Positions 1-6,811 of a stretch of DNA of 64,000 bases are shown here, piece after piece. The position numbers and the translations under genes were made by a program. Numbering within the stretch: position 1 is the stretch's first letter; each line of letters opens with the position of its first letter. Below the pieces are notes generated by a model, which saw only the letters and a list, made by a program, of their open reading frames with translations, was not told the origin of the DNA and did no database searches. The stretch covers positions 186,001 through 250,000 of the forward strand of contig JAIOAX010000001.1 of the NCBI GenBank assembly GCA_019873645.1. Direction: 5' to 3'. This stretch comes from Chloroflexota bacterium (lineage in GTDB: Bacteria > Chloroflexota > Anaerolineae > B4-G1 > SLSP01).

Positions 1-544
1 GCCGCACCAGTTCGGGTTTGATGCGGTTGATGATCAGGCGCACCGGCGGGCCGCCTTCGGCTTCCAGCAAACCCACAACCCGGTCAGCGTCGCGCACCGA
101 GGCGATCTCTGGATTGGTCACCACCAGCACCATCTCGGCCGGGGCCGAGGCGCAGCGGAAACCATGTTCGATCCCGGCAGGCGAGTCAATCAACACAAAA
201 TCTACCATTTGCGCCGCTTCGTGGGCGACGCTCTTCATTTGCTCAATGGTGACAGCCTCTTTGGCGCGGGTTTGCGCCGCAGGCAGCAGGAACAGCTCCG
301 GGAAGCGTTTATCGCGCACCAGCGCCTGTCGGAAACGACAACGACCTTCGATGTAGTTGACGATGTCGTACACGATGCGGTTTTCCAGACCCAGCATCAC
401 GTCCAGATTGCGCAAGCCGATGTCGGCATCAATACAGATGACGCGGACGCCCAGCATTGCCAGCCCCAGGCCGATATTCGCCGTGGCCGTCGTCTTGCCG
501 ACGCCCCCTTTTCCCGATGAAATGGTGATGATTTTGCCGGCCAT
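1..544 (-). CDS. minD: Septum site-determining ATPase MinD (3' part outside window)
   Basis: Membrane-associated ATPase that recruits MinC to block FtsZ ring assembly away from midcell. The minus-strand frame starts at the ATG at 544 and runs off the window, so about 181 N-terminal codons are visible. The start MAGKIITISSGKGGVGKTT carries the deviant Walker A motif (KGGVGKT) typical of the MinD/ParA family; GLRNLD and a DSPAG segment follow, as in MinD. A good ribosome site, AAGGGAG, lies five bases upstream inside the end of minC. The single-base gap to minC indicates an operon. The C-terminal amphipathic helix cannot be checked because it is outside the window. Confidence 0.93.
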   Translation of the reverse strand, partial: MAGKIITISSGKGGVGKTTATANIGLGLAMLGVRVICIDADIGLRNLDVMLGLENRIVYDIVNYIEGRCRFRQALVRDKRFPELFLLPAAQTRAKEAVTIEQMKSVAHEAAQMVDFVLIDSPAGIEHGFRCASAPAEMVLVVTNPEIASVRDADRVVGLLEAEGGPPVRLIINRIKPELVR

Positions 545-545
545 G

Positions 546-1220
546 TTACTCCCTTGTGGACCAGGGTTCAACAACAATGTTCCCTTCACTAATTCTTGCC
601 GTTTCCGGCAGCAACTTGCGTCGTCGGCCTTCGGGGGGACGCCCGAAATGCCCGGCAATGCGCAGTTGCGCCGGGGTCAGTTCCAGCGCGCAGATGATGG
701 CTTGCTCGTCACCGAGCGCCCCGGCATGCGCCAGCCCGCGCATTCTCCCCCACACGATGATGTGTCCGCCGGCGATGATTTCCGCTCCCGGGTTCACGTC
801 GCCGATTAAAATCACATGCCCCGGATATTTGAGGCTTTGCCCGGAGCGCAGGGTACGCTGTACAAGCAGAGCGTTGGCCTCCGGCAGGGCCGGCGTAGAT
901 TGTTCTTTCGGCGCAGCCTCGCCCGGCAGGCGCGTGCGCAGACCAAAGGAGCGCGCCGTGCGCACGGTGTTTTCATGCTCACCCAGCACGGCCCACAACT
1001 CCATCTCGTAGCGGTCCAGGACATCCCGCAACATGCTCAGGTTTTCGCGGGTGAGTTCCTGGTCGCCCATATCCAGAATCACGCGCCCACCGCGAAAGAA
1101 AGTCTCCGCGTCGCGTAACGCATTGTCCAACGCCTGAAGCACATCCGTCCAGGACGCCGACAAAGGCCGTAAAAGAATACCCTGTTGGGTGCCTTTAATC
1201 GTAAGCGCCATCTCTTCCAT
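546..1220 (-). CDS. minC: Septum site-determining protein MinC
   Basis: Inhibitor of FtsZ polymerisation; partner of MinD, encoded one base downstream. 224 residues, normal for the family. The N-terminal domain (about 1-105) is followed by a short Pro/Glu-rich linker and a C-terminal right-handed beta-helix (about 116-210) with the characteristic stretch RSGQSLKYPGHVILIGDVN and the GAEIIAGGHIIVWG turns. The chosen ATG at 1220 has no clear ribosome site, but a TATAAT box ends only about ten bases upstream, so the transcript may be almost leaderless. A second in-frame ATG four codons in (MALTIKG) is an alternative start. Confidence 0.93.
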   Translation of the reverse strand: MEEMALTIKGTQQGILLRPLSASWTDVLQALDNALRDAETFFRGGRVILDMGDQELTRENLSMLRDVLDRYEMELWAVLGEHENTVRTARSFGLRTRLPGEAAPKEQSTPALPEANALLVQRTLRSGQSLKYPGHVILIGDVNPGAEIIAGGHIIVWGRMRGLAHAGALGDEQAIICALELTPAQLRIAGHFGRPPEGRRRKLLPETARISEGNIVVEPWSTRE

Positions 1221-1229
1221 AACACAAAC

Positions 1230-1324
1230 ATTATAACATAATTCAAAGTCGCGTAAAATCAGGTAACGTTCCTGCTAAAGTGACAATCCGTTAAAATTGT
1301 AAATTTGACAAGTACAGTTATAAT
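1230..1324. promoter_or_regulatory. Divergent promoter region between minC and the glycan locus
   Basis: On the minus strand, TATAAT lies at 1235-1230, with TTTACG 16 bases upstream as a weak -35; the ATG of minC is at 1220. On the plus strand, TATAAT lies at 1319-1324 with TTGTAA at 1297-1302 (16-base spacing), 26 bases before the acyltransferase ATG. The -10 boxes match the vegetative consensus while the -35 boxes are poor. This is motif reading only. Confidence 0.5.
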
Positions 1325-1350
1325 CTTGTGATTGAGTTAGAGATGATGAG

Positions 1351-2085
1351 ATGAACCGCGCTGCTGCCACGTTAGGTCTATACCTCCGCCGCCAGGCTGA
1401 CAATCCGGGACGTTATGTGCTGGAACAAACCCTCCAGGTTCTGGCGGGCTGGATACCGACGCTCATCGGGATCGGCATACGCGGGCTATTGTATCGGCTC
1501 ATGCTGTCCATGGACGGTGTTGCAGCGATTGAAGGGGGTGTGCGCTTGCGCTTCGCCAACCACATCCGTCTGGGCAACGGTGTCTATCTTGATGCAGGCG
1601 TCTACATCCATGCCTGCCCTGGCGGTGTAAGCATCGGTGCGAACACGCTGATTATGCACGGGGCCGTCCTGCATGTCTACAACTTCCGCAACCTTCCCCA
1701 GGCAGGAATCAGCATCGGGCGCGATAGCCTGATCGGCGAATACAACGTGATTCGTGGGCAGGGCGGCGTGCGCATCGGCGACCGCGTCTACACCTCTCCG
1801 CTGGTCCAAATTGTCGCGGTGAACCATGTCTTTGACGATCCGGCGCGGCCCTTTACCGAACAAGGCATCACGGCGCAGGGCATCGTCATCGCGGACGATG
1901 TATGGATCGGCGCTGGCGCGATCATCACCGACGGCGTGTGTGTGGGGCAGGGCGCCGTCATCGCGGCGGGCGCCGTGGTTACGCGGGACGTCGCGCCGCA
2001 TACCCTTGTCGGCGGCGTGCCGGCCCGTGTGCTCCGCGAGATTGACGGCGCAACCGTGAAGTCGCGCGGCGCAGTGTATTTTTAG
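1351..2085 (+). CDS. Left-handed beta-helix acyltransferase (hexapeptide repeat family)
   Basis: Probable O- or N-acetyltransferase modifying a surface-glycan sugar. 244 residues: a hydrophobic N-terminal segment (about 25-55) that may associate with membrane, then hexapeptide repeats from about 65 to the end, such as [41 protein letters not shown] and [30 protein letters not shown]. The last is the standard ending of WbbJ/CysE-type sugar acetyltransferases. It is the first gene of the plus-strand glycan locus, divergent from minC. Substrate unknown. A weak GATGAG ribosome site precedes the ATG. Confidence 0.85.
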   Translation: MNRAAATLGLYLRRQADNPGRYVLEQTLQVLAGWIPTLIGIGIRGLLYRLMLSMDGVAAIEGGVRLRFANHIRLGNGVYLDAGVYIHACPGGVSIGANTLIMHGAVLHVYNFRNLPQAGISIGRDSLIGEYNVIRGQGGVRIGDRVYTSPLVQIVAVNHVFDDPARPFTEQGITAQGIVIADDVWIGAGAIITDGVCVGQGAVIAAGAVVTRDVAPHTLVGGVPARVLREIDGATVKSRGAVYF

Positions 2086-2087
2086 GT

Positions 2088-2160
2088 CAGCAGATTGAGC
2101 AGATTTATGCGCCAATTGAAAGTTAATCCGTTCAAATCCGTTTAATCCGTTGACATAGAA
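2088..2160 (+). repeat. Low-complexity degenerate tandem repeat in a spacer
   Basis: Short units such as CAGCAGATTGAGCAGATT and AATCCGTTCAAATCCGTTT repeat imperfectly between the acyltransferase and the glycosyltransferase. The CAGATTGAGCAGATT unit recurs at 63089-63170. Confidence 0.7.
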
Positions 2161-2170
2161 GAGAGAAATC

Positions 2171-3400
2171 ATGACCGAATGTCCCACCAATGAAACTGTT
2201 GTTTCCATGCTTTCCGTTGTTATCCCCGCGTATAACGAGGAGGACGGCATCGCCGAGATTGTGGAGCGGGTGCTGGCCGTGCGTCCGGCGGTATTGGCTG
2301 CCGGGGTTGCGGATATGGAGTTGATTGTCGTAGACGACGGTTCGGCAGATCGCACCGCCGAGATCGTAGCCGGGTATCCTGATGTGCGCCTGGTCCGCCA
2401 TCCCCGCAACCGGGGCTATGGCGCGGCGCTCAAAACTGGCTTCTGCGCGGCGCGGGGCAACCTGGTGGGCTTCCTCGACGCCGATGGCACCTATCCGCCG
2501 GAACACTTCCCCGATCTGTGCCGTGAGGCGCTGGCCGGCGCGGACCTGGTCGTCGGATCGCGGCGCTCCGGCGCGGCCAGCGATATGCCGTTTGTGCGCC
2601 GCGTCGGCAACTTCGTCTGGTCAAGCCTGGTGAGTCTGCTCGGCAACCGGCGCGTCCTCGATCCGGCCAGCGGCATGCGGGTTTTCCGCCGCGCAGCCTT
2701 CACGCAGCTCTACCCCCTGCCCGACGGCCTCAACTTTACGCCGGTGATGAGCAGCCGCGCAGTCTATGAGAATCTGCGGATGGTCGAGGTTGCCATCCCC
2801 TACAAGGAACGGCTGGGGCGTTCCAAGCTCAGCGTCGTGCGCGACGGGCTGCGCTTCTTGCAGACCATCCTGTGGACGTCGTTGAACTATAACCCGGTGC
2901 GCATCCTCGGCGGCCTGGGCGTGGCGGCCCTCGCGGTGAGCCTGGTGATCGCGTTGCTCTTCGTGGGCATGCGCCTCTCCGGCATCACGACGCTGGGGCC
3001 GTGGGGGGTGCTGGGAGCCTTCGTCGCCGTCGTGTTAGGCATCGCGGGCGTGGACTTCTTTGCCCTCGGCGCAACCTTCAACTATCTTGTGTCGCTTTTC
3101 CATCGCCATCCAGTGCGCCAGGGACTCTTCGGCAAGCCGATTTTCGATCCGCCGCTGGATCGTCACTTCTGGTGGATGGGCGCGCTAGGCGTTCTGGGCG
3201 GCGTGGTTCTGGGGGCAGTAAGCCTGGCGCTCGGGTTGAACGGCTGGAGCATTGAGCGGCTGTGGCTGTACCTGCTGGCGGGCACGATGGGCATTCTGGT
3301 GGGTTTACAGTTGATGATTTTCTGGATCATTATGCGCGTGCTGGAAGAACTGAGCCAGCGCGAGGCGCGTATCCAGAGCGATATGGAGCAGACGGTGTGA
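2171..3400 (+). CDS. Family 2 glycosyltransferase with C-terminal membrane domain (polyprenyl-phosphate sugar synthase type)
   Basis: Likely transfers a sugar from a nucleotide donor to a polyprenyl phosphate at the inner membrane face. 409 residues. The GT-A domain (about 12-235) opens with SVVIPAYNEEDGIAEIVERV and has the acidic motifs VVDDGS and DADGTYPP (the DXD). PYKERLGRSKLSVVRDGLRF is typical of the DPM1/DPG-synthase group. Three or four hydrophobic segments fill about 243-395. An alternative start is the ATG 12 codons in (MLSVVIPAY). The next gene begins with GTG overlapping this stop, so the two are translationally coupled. Confidence 0.88.
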   Translation: MTECPTNETVVSMLSVVIPAYNEEDGIAEIVERVLAVRPAVLAAGVADMELIVVDDGSADRTAEIVAGYPDVRLVRHPRNRGYGAALKTGFCAARGNLVGFLDADGTYPPEHFPDLCREALAGADLVVGSRRSGAASDMPFVRRVGNFVWSSLVSLLGNRRVLDPASGMRVFRRAAFTQLYPLPDGLNFTPVMSSRAVYENLRMVEVAIPYKERLGRSKLSVVRDGLRFLQTILWTSLNYNPVRILGGLGVAALAVSLVIALLFVGMRLSGITTLGPWGVLGAFVAVVLGIAGVDFFALGATFNYLVSLFHRHPVRQGLFGKPIFDPPLDRHFWWMGALGVLGGVVLGAVSLALGLNGWSIERLWLYLLAGTMGILVGLQLMIFWIIMRVLEELSQREARIQSDMEQTV

Positions 3401-4956
3401 GTGAAACATCGCTGAACGTCAATCGAGGACGCGCCACCCGCCAGGTGCTCCCCATCCCCCGCTTCCCCAACGCCGATGAGGCGGTCCGCGCACAGATGAC
3501 CATGCGCCCGACCGACGCCATAGACATCCTCTTCGTCAATCCGCCCGCGCCTGACCGGGGCATCTGGATTCGCAGTCAACATCGCGTGGGCCGCCGTTCC
3601 CGTGAGGGGCAAATCTGGCCCCAGGTAGACCTGGCGCAAATGGCGGCGCTGTTCCCTGACCTGCGCGTGGACATCGTGGATGCGATTCCGCTGCGGATGA
3701 CCTGGAAAGCCTTCGAGGCGTTGCTGGAAGAAAAGCGTCCGCGTTACTACGTGACCCAGGTGACGGCGCCCACATTGCAGAACGATATGTACGGCGTGTT
3801 CCTCGCCAAATCGCTTGGCGCAACGACGCTGGCTTTCGGTACCCACGTCACGCCGATCCCCCGCGAGACGATGCGCGCCTATCCTGCCCTGGATTACATC
3901 CTCCTCGGCGAGCCGGAGCTGACATTGCGCGAGATTGTGGAAACTTTGGAACGTTCCAAAGTTCCAAAGGTCCAACGTTCGAACGACATCCTGGGACTGG
4001 TTTGGCGCAACGGTAACGACATCGTCATCAATCCTCCGCGCCCGTTTATCGAGAATCTGGACGATTTGCCACTGCCGCGTCACGACTTGCTGCCGCTACA
4101 ACACTACCGCGCACCGCTGGTCGGCGGACCTTACGCCTTTGTTGTCCCCAGTCGCGGCTGTCCGGCGCAATGCCGTTTCTGCATCAAGCACGTCTCCTAC
4201 GGCCCTTCGGTGCGCTTCCGCTCGCCGGAGAATGTGCTGGCGGAGATCGCGCAACTGGTCAAGTTAGGCGTGCGCAAAATCCACATGTACGCCGATCTTT
4301 TCACGGTCAACCGCGACCACGTGCTGGGGATCTGCCAGGGTTTGCTCGATCGCGGGCTGAAGATCCGCTGGACCTGCAACAGCCGTGTGGATTTCGTGGA
4401 CCCCGAACTCCTGCAGCTGATGGCCCGTTCCGGGTGTTGGATGATTTCCTGGGGCATCGAATCCGCCGATCCGGCCATGCTCGAACGGATGAACAAAGGC
4501 ATCACCCCCGCCGCTGTGGAACGCGCGTTGCGCTGGTCAAAAGAAGCCGGCATTATGAACTGGGGCTATTTCATCATCGGCCTGCCGGGCGAAACCGAAG
4601 CGAGCATCCGCAAGACCATCGCCTTTGCCAAAAAACTGCCGCTGGATATTGCCCTCTTTCACATCGCAGCGCCGCACCCTGGCACGCCCTTTTTCTTCGA
4701 GGTGGTGGAAAACGGCTGGTTCCGCCCCGGCACTCGCTGGGAGGAAGTGGATATGGATCGTTCCACCGTACTCGACTACCCCAACCTGAAAGCCGAAGAC
4801 CTGGAACGCTGGGCCAAACGCGCCTTCCGCGAGTGGGCGTTGCGCCCCGGCCCGCTGTGGACATATTTGAAAATGCTGGCAACCAGCCCTTCCCTGTGGC
4901 AGGCGGCATTGGAAATCGGGCTGGAAAGTCTGGGATGGGGGATGAGTAAAAAGTAG
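3397..4956 (+). CDS. Cobalamin-binding-type radical SAM enzyme (BchE-like family)
   Basis: Radical SAM enzyme of the group with an N-terminal Rossmann-like B12-binding domain. 519 residues from the GTG at 3397, which overlaps the preceding stop by four bases; no better start is visible. The N-terminal domain (about 30-190) starts IDILFVNPPAPDRG, but the His of the usual DxHxxG cobalamin ligand was not seen. The 4Fe-4S motif CPAQCRFC follows PSRG at about residue 255, then GIESADPAMLERMNKG and GYFIIGLPGETEAS, both typical. Substrate unknown; within a glycan or lipid-carrier locus a methyl transfer or rearrangement is plausible. Residues LERSKVPKVQRSN (about 183-195) are encoded by an invading low-complexity repeat. 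Confidence 0.85.
   Translation: MSETSLNVNRGRATRQVLPIPRFPNADEAVRAQMTMRPTDAIDILFVNPPAPDRGIWIRSQHRVGRRSREGQIWPQVDLAQMAALFPDLRVDIVDAIPLRMTWKAFEALLEEKRPRYYVTQVTAPTLQNDMYGVFLAKSLGATTLAFGTHVTPIPRETMRAYPALDYILLGEPELTLREIVETLERSKVPKVQRSNDILGLVWRNGNDIVINPPRPFIENLDDLPLPRHDLLPLQHYRAPLVGGPYAFVVPSRGCPAQCRFCIKHVSYGPSVRFRSPENVLAEIAQLVKLGVRKIHMYADLFTVNRDHVLGICQGLLDRGLKIRWTCNSRVDFVDPELLQLMARSGCWMISWGIESADPAMLERMNKGITPAAVERALRWSKEAGIMNWGYFIIGLPGETEASIRKTIAFAKKLPLDIALFHIAAPHPGTPFFFEVVENGWFRPGTRWEEVDMDRSTVLDYPNLKAEDLERWAKRAFREWALRPGPLWTYLKMLATSPSLWQAALEIGLESLGWGMSKK
3937..3990 (+). repeat. In-frame low-complexity repeat inside the radical SAM gene
   Basis: Degenerate units GGAACGTTCCAAAGTTCC, AAAGGTCC and AACGTTCGAACG resemble the spacer repeats at 6763, 10522 and 35204. 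They keep the frame open and fall between the N-terminal domain and the radical SAM core. Confidence 0.7.
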
Positions 4957-5008
4957 GGATTAGGGATTGGGGAGTGGGGATTAGGGAGTGGGGAGTGGAG
5001 AATGGCGG
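4957..5008 (+). repeat. G-rich low-complexity spacer repeat
   Basis: Units GGGATTAGG, GGGATTGG and GGGAGTGG repeat between the radical SAM gene and the polymerase. Their presence argues against using the upstream GTG at 4988 as a start for the next gene. Confidence 0.7.
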
Positions 5009-5020
5009 CGAGTAGGGGGC

Positions 5021-6769
5021 ATGCTGGCAGCCTGGGGGATATGGGTGCTCTGGCCGGCGTGGGGAGGGGCGGTGGTGGCGGTTGCGGCGCTGCCGTGGGG
5101 TCTGCAATGGCTGAAGGAACGCCGGATGCCCCGTTTGACAGGTTTGAACGTGGCCCTGACGCTCTTTGGACTCACGGCGGGCGTCGGCGTATGGGCGAGT
5201 TACGACCGCAACGGTGCACTGGCGATCTTCCCCGCGTATCCGGTGGGCTGGGCTAAACTGTGGGGGCTGGGACTGGCGATACTCTTGTATGCCGCGTTGG
5301 CTGCGCTGACGACCACAACGGCGCGTCGGTGGGCTGTGGCGCTGCTTACCGGCATCGGCGCTGCTGCGGCATGGCTCTTTAGCATCACGCATTGGAGGAT
5401 AGCGCCGCCGGCAATCACCGGTTTCGTCGCCGGCCTGATCCCGAACACCAACATCCTCGCGGGTGTGCTTGCGCCGCTGTTGTTGCTCGATGGTGGAATG
5501 TTGCTCACATTGCGCTCAGAGAATTCATCGCGCCGCCGCCTGTGGTTTACCTGGGGCGTGGCAACCGGCGCGCTGATGCTTGTGAGCTTGATGCTGACCG
5601 ACTCGCGCGGCGCGTGGCTGGCGCTTGGCGCGGCGCTCACCGTGACGGTGCTCTGGCAGCTCGCACGACGCTGCCGGCCGGCGGGACTGCGGCTCGGCGC
5701 GTTCGCCGTCATTCTGGTCGGCGGTTTGCTGGCGGGCGGATGGGGGATCATGCACACCGGTTTATGGGATACAGCGGCGCATAACCCGGACGTCGCCAAC
5801 CGGCTGTGGATTTTCTTGCGGGGATTGCTGTTGGTGCGCGATTATCCGTTCACCGGCAGTGGCCTGGGCAATTTCGCGCTTGTGGATTCCACCTACGCGC
5901 AGTTGATCCACGTGCCCACGTTGCCCTACAGCCATGCGCTGTTGCTTGACGTGACCGTCGAACAAGGCATCCCCGGCGCGCTGGCGCTGCTTACCGTCTG
6001 GGTCATCGCGTTCGAGCAAGGGATGGGCGCCCTGGCCCGTTCCCCAAGACGCCTGCCGTGGCTCGGCGCCGGGCTGCTGGCGCTGCTGGTCATTATTGTT
6101 CACGGGATGGTGGATGACCCTCTGTACAGCAGTCCCTGGAGCATCTTCTTGTGGGCGCCGGTGGGCGTCATCGCGGCGGCGCAAAGGGATGCTCCGCCTG
6201 CGCCGCTGTGGCAACATCGCCTGGCGCAAACAGGGGCGGCGGCAGCGGGTACGGGGATGTTCATTGTCCTGTTTATGGTACGGCAAATGCTCATCCCGGC
6301 GTGGTACGCGAACTTGGGCGCCCTGGCGCAAACACACACCGAATTATCGTGGTACAATTACCGACAGTTCGACAACCCGACATTGGACGAGATTCGCCAG
6401 CGCGAGAACCTCGTGCGCGCCGAGGCGTACTTCAACCTGGCGCTGACCTTCGATCCGGGCCAAGTCACGGCGCGCACCCGCCTGGCGCAGATAGCGCTCG
6501 CGCGCGGCGACTACGCGGCTGCGCTGACGCATGCCCAAACGGCCTGGAACTCTGGACACCGTGACCGGGTGACGCGACTCCTGCTCAGCGACGCGCTGGC
6601 CGCTAACGGCAAAGTCGCCCAGGCGGCGGCATTAGCAGAGGGCCTCACCTGGGCCGAGGGACGCTTGGAAGGGCAGGCTTTTTATCGCTATCAACAACAA
6701 GGCGACCGCCGCAGAGCACTCTATGCGCGGCACGTGGTCAAACTTTTGGGGGGAGCGTTGGGACGTTAG
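5021..6769 (+). CDS. O-antigen polymerase/ligase-like membrane protein with TPR tail
   Basis: Polytopic glycan polymerase or ligase of the Wzy/WaaL (PF04932) kind, acting outside the membrane on lipid-linked glycan. 582 residues from the ATG at 5021; the frame is open further upstream but only through G-rich repeat. About ten hydrophobic segments cover 1-430. The diagnostic loop reads FTGSGLGNFALVDSTYAQL, followed by HVPTLPYSHALLLDVTVEQG and MVDDPLYSS. A soluble C-terminal part (about 455-575) has TPR-like helices (ARTRLAQIALARGDYAAALT), a layout common in environmental polymerases. The stop codon lies inside a spacer repeat. Confidence 0.82.
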   Translation: MLAAWGIWVLWPAWGGAVVAVAALPWGLQWLKERRMPRLTGLNVALTLFGLTAGVGVWASYDRNGALAIFPAYPVGWAKLWGLGLAILLYAALAALTTTTARRWAVALLTGIGAAAAWLFSITHWRIAPPAITGFVAGLIPNTNILAGVLAPLLLLDGGMLLTLRSENSSRRRLWFTWGVATGALMLVSLMLTDSRGAWLALGAALTVTVLWQLARRCRPAGLRLGAFAVILVGGLLAGGWGIMHTGLWDTAAHNPDVANRLWIFLRGLLLVRDYPFTGSGLGNFALVDSTYAQLIHVPTLPYSHALLLDVTVEQGIPGALALLTVWVIAFEQGMGALARSPRRLPWLGAGLLALLVIIVHGMVDDPLYSSPWSIFLWAPVGVIAAAQRDAPPAPLWQHRLAQTGAAAAGTGMFIVLFMVRQMLIPAWYANLGALAQTHTELSWYNYRQFDNPTLDEIRQRENLVRAEAYFNLALTFDPGQVTARTRLAQIALARGDYAAALTHAQTAWNSGHRDRVTRLLLSDALAANGKVAQAAALAEGLTWAEGRLEGQAFYRYQQQGDRRRALYARHVVKLLGGALGR

Positions 6770-6799
6770 AACGTTAGAACGTTCAAACGTTCTAACGTG
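6763..6799 (+). repeat. Palindromic AACGTT-type spacer repeat
   Basis: Units GTTAGAACGTT and GTTCAAACGTTCTAACG read almost the same on both strands and can fold into a hairpin between two genes. Same unit family as 10522 and 35204. Confidence 0.75.
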
Positions 6800-6811
6800 C
6801 AAGGAGACAGT

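Noticed and set aside
1306..1324. TTGACA immediately followed by TATAAT upstream of the acyltransferase
   Set aside because: The spacing is only eight bases, too short for a sigma-70 promoter. The TTGTAA at 16-base spacing is the better -35.
4988..4990. GTG at 4988 as start of the polymerase gene
   Set aside because: The first 11 codons would be pure G-rich repeat; ATG 5021 begins the first hydrophobic helix.
6797..6799. GTG at 6797 as start of the first propeller gene
   Set aside because: It lies inside a spacer repeat and before the AAGGAG ribosome site; GTG 6812 has correct spacing.
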